Shown piece after piece: positions 6,543-11,158 of a stretch of 15,865 nucleotides of DNA; position 1 is the stretch's first letter, and every line of letters starts with the position of its first letter. Location: contig JBBQBQ010000062.1 in NCBI GenBank assembly GCA_038317685.1, positions 1-15,865 of the forward strand, written 5' to 3'. A model generated the notes under the pieces. It saw nothing but the letters and a program-made list of their open reading frames with translations. It made no database searches and was not told where the DNA came from. Source of the DNA: JBBQBQ01 sp038317685. GTDB taxonomy: Bacteria > Desulfobacterota > Desulfuromonadia > Desulfuromonadales > DDH964. A program made the translations under genes and the position numbers.

Positions 6543-6614
6543 CCCCAACGGGGCCGGCCTTGACCCGCCCGCCCAGCTTTTTCGGGCGTTCGGCGTCCAA
6601 GGACGTGGTTATAC
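6543..6614 (-). other. attC: attC site of cassette 1
   Basis: On the minus strand: R'' GTATAAC (6614-6608), 5-base spacer, L'' CCTTGGACG, an inner stem around CGCCC and GGGCG with an A-rich loop, L' GGGTCAAGG, an 8-base spacer, R' GTTGGGG (6549-6543). CCTTGGAC pairs with GTCAAGG leaving one extra G on the L'' arm, as in canonical attC. It starts 2 bases after the stop of the coiled-coil gene. The R'' box complements GTTATAC at the start of the same cassette (7887-7881). The longer right spacer is unusual. Confidence 0.72.
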
Positions 6615-7886
6615 TCTCATTTCTTTGCCAGATCATAAGTCATTTGCTTATAATGAGCAAAAGCAGCATTCCAGTTTCCCTCTTCTATCAGTTGCACAGC
6701 TACAATAATGTCTTGATATACGGCATCCCATACTGTGTCAGCATCTTTTCGTTTATTGATTTTATCGACTAGGAAAGGTGCCAATTTATAATATTCTGCT
6801 ACAGCATTCTTCCCGATACGGAACTGAAGCAGATAATTGTCTCTAAATGATCTTAACAACTTAAGTTCGTAACAGTCATCAGACAAACCGTTTGCAGTAA
6901 CGCAAGCAGTCGTCAGATAGCAGCCCCCTTTACCCTTGCCTCCGCCACCTGACCTGCTACCGCCGCCAGATCTTCCGCCGCCATAGCTTGGTCTACTTTG
7001 CCGTTCTGACTGTCTTCTTTCCCTTTCCCGCTGCCGCTCTTCATATTCTCTTTGCTTCTGTTCTTTTTCTCGTTCACGCTCTCTTTGCCTTGCATCATAC
7101 TCCTTCTGTCTTGCTTCTCGTTCTTTCTGCCTTGATTCCCACTCTTTTTGTTTTGCGTCTTTTTCCTTCTGTCTTGCTTCCCATTCTTTTTGCTTTTGAT
7201 CCTTTATTTTTTGACGTTCCTCGTTAGCTTTCTTCTTCTCTTCCCAAAGGCGCTGTTTTTCGGCATTAACACGCTGTCGTTCTTCCCAAGCAGCCTGTTT
7301 TGCTGCCTTCTCTTTCTCTTTTTCTTCTCTTGCACGTTTAAGAGATTCATTTACTTTTTGTTTTTTATCTTTTAATTCTGCCCACTCTGCATTCAATTTC
7401 TCTTGTATAGAAGAAACGCCTGCATATGCCTGTGCTCTGTCTTCACCTATCAATGCGTCTTTATGTTTGTTGAGATATTCTATCGCTTGTTTTAATTTAT
7501 TTGCGCATGAGCTTAAATAGCTTGATCTCTGATTTAGAGAATCTCGTTCGCCTAATAAGCTCTGGAGTATTGAGGTAAGGCCACCTGTTGCAACAGCAAG
7601 TATTACATCTGCAAAAGCTGAACTGCTTTGTGAATAGGGTTCAGCAACTCTTGCCATGCTCATGATAGTGTCAAGGTGTGATTTTGAAGAATTGACTCTT
7701 TTTTCCCACTCTTTCTCTTTTTGCTCTCTTAATTTAAGGCGTTCTTCATATTCTTTCTGTTTTTTCTCGCGCTCCCGTTGGCGCTCGTCCCATTCCTTTT
7801 GTTTCTGCTCTCGCTCCTTTTGCTTTGCTTCCCATTCCTCTTTGTTCATATTCTGTCTCCTATAGCCTTTATATAGGGTTGTATAA
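6549..7886 (-). mobile_element. Integron cassette 1: charged helical CFI-box-like protein
   Basis: 1338 bp between G/TT junctions at 7887/7886 and 6549/6548. It opens with TTATAC, the exact complement of the R'' core of its own attC, and holds one gene plus a 36-base leader. It is the array-first cassette, next to the attI-like site. Confidence 0.72.
6617..7849 (-). CDS. Highly charged helical protein with C-terminal CFI-box-like domain
   Basis: A 410-aa protein; AGGAG (7861-7857) lies 7 bases before the ATG. Residues 1-52 and about 155-286 are runs of seven-residue units of the type QKEWEAR, forming a long charged helix or coiled coil; at DNA level this is a degenerate 21-bp repeat. Between them, about 60-150, is a folded-looking part with a hydrophobic stretch (FADVILAVATGGLTSILQSL). 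A Gly/Ser/Arg linker (290-309) leads to GCYLTTACVTANGLSDDCYE and then LLRSFRDNYL...YYKLAPFLVDKI, which resembles the CFI-box C-terminal domain (C-F/Y-I/L-T-T-A-C ... lR.fRD). That domain occurs at the ends of many otherwise unrelated bacterial proteins; its function is not established to my knowledge. Markedly AT-richer than the backbone. It is the first cassette of the array. Role unknown; a scaffold or effector is possible. Confidence 0.75.
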   Translation of the reverse strand: MNKEEWEAKQKEREQKQKEWDERQREREKKQKEYEERLKLREQKEKEWEKRVNSSKSHLDTIMSMARVAEPYSQSSSAFADVILAVATGGLTSILQSLLGERDSLNQRSSYLSSCANKLKQAIEYLNKHKDALIGEDRAQAYAGVSSIQEKLNAEWAELKDKKQKVNESLKRAREEKEKEKAAKQAAWEERQRVNAEKQRLWEEKKKANEERQKIKDQKQKEWEARQKEKDAKQKEWESRQKEREARQKEYDARQREREREKEQKQREYEERQRERERRQSERQSRPSYGGGRSGGGSRSGGGGKGKGGCYLTTACVTANGLSDDCYELKLLRSFRDNYLLQFRIGKNAVAEYYKLAPFLVDKINKRKDADTVWDAVYQDIIVAVQLIEEGNWNAAFAHYKQMTYDLAKK

Positions 7887-7909
7887 CTCGGTTATCTACC
7901 ACTTAGCAA
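7880..7909 (-). promoter_or_regulatory. Candidate cassette promoter across the attI junction
   Basis: TTGCTA (7909-7904) and TATACA (7885-7880) are 18 bases apart on the minus strand and point into the cassettes. If real, the -10 lies inside cassette 1, so only this first cassette would complete it. Matches are four of six at each box. Confidence 0.28.
7881..7896 (-). other. attI: attI-like recombination junction
   Basis: On the minus strand GATAACCGAGTTATAC holds an inverted ATAAC/GTTAT pair around a 3-base centre, ending with the R' core GTTATAC where cassette 1 begins. It lies on the integrase side of the array, with no attC-like fold, as expected for attI. The assignment depends on the integron reading. 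Confidence 0.55.
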
Positions 7910-7915
7910 CTTATC

Positions 7916-8026
7916 TAATATTATATGCCGGTATCTACTATTAGATGCTGGCATACAATATTAGATGCCATGTGTTATATAATATTAGATGCTTTTCGAA
8001 TAGTCTTCTTATCTAATATTATATGC
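7916..8026. repeat. Five iterons TAATATTAKATGC
   Basis: 13-bp direct repeats at 7916-7928, 7936-7948, 7956-7968, 7980-7992 and 8014-8026, with start-to-start spacings of 20, 20, 24 and 34 bases. The constant part is ATTAKATGC; single changes occur at the first bases. The last two lie within the end of the 124-aa gene. Helical-turn spacing of the first three suggests binding of one protein on one face of the DNA, possibly the integrase (attI direct repeats) or the adjacent gene product. Confidence 0.75.
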
Positions 8027-8349
8027 TTTTCCAACTCCGTATCTTTAATGTTGCCATACCTGATGAACCAGAGTTTTACATCGGCGTCCCATGTTCCGCC
8101 AGCAGATCTGGCCATTTTTCCAAGTCTGTTTTCTCCATAGGCAATCTGCACCGGTACGAGCGTTTCATCTCTCTGATTCTTTGCCGATGGGGGCAACTGC
8201 TTTCTTTCCACAATAATTTCAACTGTTTTTATCCGAGTACGGCTTGACTCATCATAGCGATAGCGAACACAGAAAAAATCCTCGCCATATTTTTCGGTCA
8301 AGGCTTTGGTTCCCTTTTGGCCAGGCTTCAATTTAAGGCGGGTTATCAT
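7975..8349 (-). CDS. Integrase-adjacent hypothetical protein
   Basis: A 124-aa basic protein. The ATG at 8349 is preferred because GGAG sits 8 bases before it; an ATG four codons upstream (8361) has no ribosome site. The sequence begins MITRLKLKPGQKGTKALTEK and contains a YVRYRYDE-like strand (FFCVRYRYDESSRTRIKTVE), then VPVQIAYGENRLGKMARSAG and GTWDADVKLWFIRYG before a basic tail whose codons include two iterons (8014-8026 and 7980-7992). The AGGTWDADVKLWFIRYG part recalls a motif (AAGGxWdpxxklW) that I associate with small proteins next to recombinase or transposase genes in deltaproteobacteria; this is recollection, not proof. It lies between the divergent integrase and the cassette array, so it may regulate or assist recombination. 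A paired promoter and a palindrome lie just upstream. Confidence 0.65.
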   Translation of the reverse strand: MITRLKLKPGQKGTKALTEKYGEDFFCVRYRYDESSRTRIKTVEIIVERKQLPPSAKNQRDETLVPVQIAYGENRLGKMARSAGGTWDADVKLWFIRYGNIKDTELEKHIILDKKTIRKASNII

Positions 8350-8366
8350 GTAGGACTCCATACAGC

Positions 8367-8410
8367 CGTAAGTTTACGTACAATAGCTTTACTTTTAGGC
8401 TCAATCAATT
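8367..8410 (-). promoter_or_regulatory. Promoter and palindromic operator of the integrase-adjacent gene
   Basis: On the minus strand TTGATT (8410-8405) and TATTGT (8385-8380) bracket a spacer of about 19 bases by my count (17-19 given base-count uncertainty). Right after the -10 lies the palindrome CGTAAGTTTACG (8367-8378), CGTAA/TTACG with a 2-base centre, in the place of a repressor operator. It also lies about 90 bases before the divergent integrase. Confidence 0.38.
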
Positions 8411-8460
8411 AAAATTATCGCATTGTAAGCCAAAATCGCTATTTTTCCAAGGTACAGACC

Positions 8461-9057
8461 ATGATCCTCGTCCCCAAGATAACGTATGCCCAATACCTGA
8501 ACTTCTTGAATAAAAATCACATTGCTGCTGACCAGTTTCAGGAGTATTTGAAGTGGCTGCGCTATTTTCTCGATTTCTGTGACCGGCATGTGATAACCCC
8601 CGATAGATCTGAGCGGCTACGTCTGTTTCAGGAAAAACTCAACGAAAAGAAACAGAGTCCAGAGAAGTGCCAGCGAGCCGCTCATGCTGTAACCCTCTAC
8701 TTTGAGATGCAAGGGCAGGGTGCGGATAGTGCGCTGCAAGCCGATACGCCTGATACACCACCGCATTTAATCGCCATGCCGTCAAGAGAATCATTGCCAT
8801 CAACGGTTTCTCAACGTAAGTCCCAATTTAACGATACCGGTTATCAGGAAAAATCCGATTCAGCGGAATGGGATGCCGTGATGGAAGCAATGGCCAATGA
8901 AATCAAGGTTCGCCATTATTCGCGAAAGACACTGAAAACATACGCCAACTGGTCGCGGCAGTTTCAACGCTTCCGGGAACCTTTGGGGACGCCCTTCACA
9001 TATTCACATTTGAGGAAAAGTAATGTCCCAACATGCACTTGGACCTTGTCCGGGTAA
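8461..9057 (+). pseudogene. Truncated tyrosine recombinase, integron-integrase-like
   Basis: About 172 native codons followed by 26 codons read out of repeat copy B (PLGTPFTYSHLRKSNVPT...) to a stop at 9055-9057. Residues about 5-80 look like a complete SAM-like core-binding domain (EYLKWLRYFLDFCDRHVI ... AAHAVTLYFEMQ). After a Ser/Pro-rich linker a second such domain begins: WDAVMEAMANEIKVRHYSRK then TLKTYANWSRQFQRF, which matches the start of IntI-type integrases (IntI1: LRERIRYLHYSLRTEQAYVNW). The catalytic domain with the R-H-R-Y residues and the IntI-specific insertion are lost, so it cannot recombine DNA. It runs divergently from the cassette array, the standard intI position. The start has only a weak AAGG before it. 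Without the catalytic part a XerC/D-like recombinase remains possible, but the attC context favours an integron integrase. Confidence 0.7.
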
Positions 9058-9149
9058 TAAAGCTGCACGGCAGGTCAAGTGTGGCCCCGTTAGGAGGAAG
9101 AAAATCATAAGGATGAAATGTAACCGATCACAGGGGCTGAATTTTTCAC
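8975..9149 (+). repeat. Dispersed repeat, copy B (175 bp, interrupts the integrase)
   Basis: It starts GGGAACCTTTGGGGACGCCC and ends ATTTTTCAC. It matches copy D (10293-10467) at 170 of 175 positions with no gaps. No protein is likely: a 42-codon frame shared with copy D differs mostly by amino-acid-changing substitutions. Confidence 0.9.
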
Positions 9150-9153
9150 CACA

Positions 9154-9190
9154 GGGACCTTTGGGGACGCCCTTCACATATTCACATTTG
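9154..9190 (+). repeat. Dispersed repeat, copy C (core only)
   Basis: GGGACCTTTGGGGACGCCC through CATATTCACATTTG repeats the first 37 bases of copies B and D, starting 4 bases after copy B ends. It then passes into a REP-like hairpin. Confidence 0.85.
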
Positions 9191-9205
9191 GAAATAGCTG
9201 AAGGA

Positions 9206-9257
9206 GTCAGGTCTCAACCGACTACAAATGTGATTTTGTCGTCGGTTGAGGCCTGAC
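9206..9257. repeat. Long near-perfect hairpin with GTCAGG ends
   Basis: Arms 9206-9222 and 9241-9257 are complementary at 16 of 17 positions (GTCAGGTCTCAACCGAC and its inverse), and the inner bases extend the stem over a loop of about 6. The ends GTCAGG/CCTGAC are those of the hairpin at 3167-3235, so both are probably REP-like elements mobilised by a transposase of the type relic at 3240-3557. No T-run follows. Confidence 0.75.
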
Positions 9258-9295
9258 CCCTGACCAGTTTCCAGAAAACGACCGAAGAAGGATGC

Positions 9296-9607
9296 TTAGG
9301 CAGCGAGCAATTCCTTAATAAGCTCCGGCTTCTTAATGGCAATGGTGATAAGGGACTTTGCCGCACCTGATGGAGTACGCCGCCCCTGTTCCCACTCTTG
9401 AAGAGTGCGAAGCGATACACCAAGCATTTTGGCGAACTCGCTCTGCGAAAGACCGATCTTTTGACGGGCCGTAGCTATAGGAGAAACTTCCAAGGTAGAA
9501 ACACGGCCGACCTTGCCGGACTTGATATCCCGCACCGCTTGGAGTAGTTCTTCGCCTATGTTTCTCTTTGCATCGCGTGCAAGCAGTTCTTTTTTATCGA
9601 GTGCCAT
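9296..9607 (-). CDS. higA: HigA/NadS-family antitoxin (HTH)
   Basis: A 103-aa protein from the ATG at 9607-9605, with AGAGGAG 8 bases upstream; the frame extends further upstream without a ribosome site. The N-terminal part is toxin-binding-like and acidic; the C-terminal half is an XRE-type helix-turn-helix, ATARQKIGLSQSEFAKMLGV then SLRTLQEWEQGRRTPSGAAK, as in HigA-2. It neutralises the HigB toxin and represses the operon. The start overlaps the toxin gene end by 14 bases, which couples translation. Toxin-first order is the hallmark of higBA. The pair lies between 175-bp direct repeats and beside the broken integrase, and may help hold the island in place. Confidence 0.88.
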   Translation of the reverse strand: MALDKKELLARDAKRNIGEELLQAVRDIKSGKVGRVSTLEVSPIATARQKIGLSQSEFAKMLGVSLRTLQEWEQGRRTPSGAAKSLITIAIKKPELIKELLAA

Positions 9608-9914
9608 GTTCAATCTCCTCTTTGAGTGCTTTGAGAATGTGGCCGGGAATGCTGTCAACCGCACTTTTAGCGTAAATCAGGAGCAACCATATTTCGCCAG
9701 CTTCTGAACGGGCAAAATACAGGACCCTGACACCGCCACTTTTGCCGGTTCCACGGCGAGTCCAACGAACCTTGCGGACTCCGCCAGAGCCGCGGACCAC
9801 ATCGCCTGCGTCTGGGGTGACAGCAAGAAACGCCTGAAAGACCCGATATTCGTCTTCAGTCAGATAATCATAAACCTCTTTGGTAAATTGCGGTGATTCG
9901 ACGAAGGTGGCCAT
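9594..9914 (-). CDS. higB: HigB-2-type RelE-fold toxin
   Basis: A 106-aa protein resembling Vibrio HigB-2, a ribosome-dependent mRNA nuclease. Seen are FVESPQFTKEVYDYLTEDEY (4-23), YRVFQAFLAVTPDAGDVVRG (23-42), the basic strand GGVRKVRWTRRGTGKSGGVR (44-63) and the strand EIWLLLIYAKSAVDSI (73-88), the typical order of this subfamily. The length is normal and the frame intact. No Shine-Dalgarno precedes the ATG (TATTGCT); a -10 box ends 7 bases upstream, so the message may be leaderless. The gene overlaps higA by 14 bases. Confidence 0.88.
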   Translation of the reverse strand: MATFVESPQFTKEVYDYLTEDEYRVFQAFLAVTPDAGDVVRGSGGVRKVRWTRRGTGKSGGVRVLYFARSEAGEIWLLLIYAKSAVDSIPGHILKALKEEIEHGTR

Positions 9915-9921
9915 AGCAATA

Positions 9922-9949
9922 GATATACGGCATTGACGTATAAAGTCAA
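9922..9949 (-). promoter_or_regulatory. higBA promoter with overlapping operator
   Basis: On the minus strand TTGACT (9949-9944), 16-base spacer, TATATC (9927-9922). An inverted repeat TATACG-7-CGTATA (9924-9942) covers the spacer and -10, the place for HigA or HigBA to repress. TTGAC/GTCAA forms a second, overlapping inverted repeat. The predicted start point falls at or next to the higB ATG. Confidence 0.6.
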
Positions 9950-10187
9950 CCTGAAATTTATTGAGACAGTCCTACGATGCGGAACACCGGTCAAGCCGGT
10001 GCGCCCCCGAGCCGTTACCCCCTGCCAAAATTCCCATCCCTCCCACGCCCAACTGCCCAATCCTTGCGCATCCTGCACAAACAAAACTGGCAAAACCGCA
10101 CCGGACGGGCGTTCAGATGTTGGCATAGCCGATGCTTAATGAATAAGCGAAGGATACGACGACGTATCGACCACGACAGGCAATGAC
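9950..10187. other. Intergenic region without a recognisable gene
   Basis: I see no gene or structured RNA that I can name. It holds a 6-bp hairpin CACCGG-TCAAG-CCGGTG (9985-10001), a C-rich low-complexity stretch and a small inverted repeat GATAC-GACGAC-GTATC (about 10153-10168) just upstream of the terminator at 10188. Confidence 0.5.
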
Positions 10188-10223
10188 GCCCCGCCGGAGA
10201 TAATCCGCGCGGGGCTTCTTTTT
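10188..10223 (+). terminator. Rho-independent terminator
   Basis: GCCCCGC (10188-10194) pairs with GCGGGGC (10209-10215), extended by GGA/TCC inside with a small bulge, followed by TTCTTTTT. No protein gene precedes it on the plus strand, so it may end a small RNA or a lost gene. Confidence 0.72.
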
Positions 10224-10242
10224 GAACCGTCCCCCGGCAAAG

Positions 10243-10281
10243 GCGCGCCTCCTTGAGAACAGGAGCGCGCTTTTGTTGTTT
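10243..10281 (+). terminator. Second rho-independent terminator
   Basis: GCGCG and CTCCT (10243-10253) pair with AGGAG and CGCGC (10261-10270) over a 7-base loop with one bulged C, followed by TTTTGTTGTTT. It lies 20 bases after the first terminator, in tandem. Confidence 0.68.
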
Positions 10282-10292
10282 CCCCTAAAAGG

Positions 10293-10467
10293 GGGAACCT
10301 TTGGGGACGCCCTTCGCATATTCACATTTGAGGAAAAGTAATGTCCCAACATGCACTTGGACCGTGTCTGGGTTATAAAGCTGCACGGCATGTCAAGTGT
10401 GGCCCCGTTAGGAGGAAGAAAATCATAAGGATGAAATGTAACCGATCACAGGGGCTGAATTTTTCAC
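10293..10467 (+). repeat. Dispersed repeat, copy D (175 bp)
   Basis: Direct repeat of copy B, 1318 bp away, five substitutions and no gaps. It follows at once on a small palindrome TTCCCCT-AAA-AGGGGGAA. Together with copy B it brackets higBA. Confidence 0.9.
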
Positions 10468-10617
10468 TGGTGCGGATGCCGGACTTTTTCGGGGGTTTGA
10501 AGTGCCAGTGCTCACCTGTGGTGCGCAGGTGCTCCCAGCTGCAAAATCGGCTACGCAAGGACCGTCAACTGTGCTACAAAGGGTCCATTCATCATCAATT
10601 CCAAAGGGGTGGGCACC
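10468..10617. other. Right boundary zone of the island
   Basis: 150 bases between the last repeat and the GAF gene. A CACCTG-7-CAGGTG inverted repeat (10513-10531) is the only structure seen; it could be an operator of the GAF gene. Composition returns to the GC-rich backbone style here. Confidence 0.4.
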
Positions 10618-11145
10618 ATGGCGATCTTCGACCCGACAATCATCGAACGGCTTTCCAAAAAGCTCAACGACGGACTGGCCACGGCCGCCGACCCCGAGGA
10701 GAAGCTCAGCCTGACCGTCAACCTGGTCAGCGCCCTCTTCGGCATCACCAACAACGAGGTGGCGATCCTGACTGTCGATGAGCGCCGGACCGGGCTGCAT
10801 TTCGTTTGGCCGCTGCGCCTCAAGCCGATCGGCTTCATCCCCCTCTCCTCCCTTGACTCCCTCGCCGCCGAGACCGCCCGCAGCAACACCCTCGCCGTGG
10901 AAAACAACTTCGCCGCCCAGCCCCATGCCTCCGCCTTTGAAAAACTCCGCCTCGAATCGGGGAACCTGGGCCGTCCCCGGCCGATCCAGAAGCTGGTCAG
11001 TGTGCCGATGAGCCGCGATGGCCAGGTCATCGGCGTCCTTCAGGTCTCGCGCAAAGGCGAGGTGGCGGAGGAATTACGGGATTTCACCGTCAGCGACGCC
11101 GAAATCCTCGCGGCCCTCGGCAATACCCTGGCTCACTACCTGTAA
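10618..11145 (+). CDS. Small GAF-domain protein
   Basis: A 175-aa single-domain protein. The ATG at 10618 has AAAGGGG (10603-10609) 8 bases before it; a GTG three codons upstream is possible. After a helical start (IFDPTIIERLSKKLNDGLAT) a GAF fold is recognisable: VNLVSALFGITNNEVAILTV (about 33-52), a variable middle with FVWPLRLKPIGFIPLSS, and the closing strand pair KLVSVPMSRDGQVIGVLQVS (about 125-144), then a helix SDAEILAALGNTLAHYL. GAF domains bind small ligands or haem, or mediate dimerisation; no ligand-specific cysteines or output domain are seen. It would be cytoplasmic and must signal by protein contact if it signals at all. It is convergent with the MFS gene, with only 13 bases between the stops. 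Confidence 0.82.
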   Translation: MAIFDPTIIERLSKKLNDGLATAADPEEKLSLTVNLVSALFGITNNEVAILTVDERRTGLHFVWPLRLKPIGFIPLSSLDSLAAETARSNTLAVENNFAAQPHASAFEKLRLESGNLGRPRPIQKLVSVPMSRDGQVIGVLQVSRKGEVAEELRDFTVSDAEILAALGNTLAHYL

Positions 11146-11158
11146 TCCGCTCCCCTCT

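Larger units (their letters stand above)
4147..6548 (-). mobile_element. Integron cassette 2: EcoRI-type methyltransferase + DUF262-HNH
   Basis: The cassette is bounded by G/TT cuts at 6549/6548 and 4147/4146, 2402 bp. Its first bases TTGGGGC complement the R'' box of its own attC. It holds two overlapping genes, whereas most cassettes hold one and are under about 1 kb. No clear internal promoter is seen, so it would depend on read-through from the attI side. Confidence 0.75.
3637..9057. mobile_element. Disabled integron: intI', attI, two full cassettes and one broken cassette
   Basis: The layout is integrase relic (+), 124-aa gene (-), iterons, attI-like junction, cassette 1, attC, cassette 2, attC, broken cassette 3, with cassette genes and attC sites all on the minus strand. 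Both measurable cassettes show complementarity between their first bases and their own R'' box. The ends of the integron are both eroded by copies of the same dispersed repeat. Confidence 0.72.

Noticed and set aside
6988..7375. Phe/Leu-rich plus-strand frames over the coiled-coil gene
   Set aside because: They are antisense to the heptad-repeat coding sequence, which explains their composition.
7916..8026. CRISPR array
   Set aside because: Units are 13 bp with 7-21-base gaps and vary between copies; no cas genes; iterons fit better.
9933..10186. Small plus-strand frames in the gap after higB
   Set aside because: No ribosome site, Pro/Arg-rich composition, and they run through hairpins.
10339..10617. 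tRNA or riboswitch in the intergenic DNA before the GAF gene
   Set aside because: Scanned for cloverleaf arms and known aptamer cores; none could be assembled.
10341..10781. Frame starting MSQHALGPC, also present in copy B from 9023
   Set aside because: The start belongs to the dispersed repeat; differences between copies are mostly amino-acid changing, and the rest overlaps the GAF gene in another frame.
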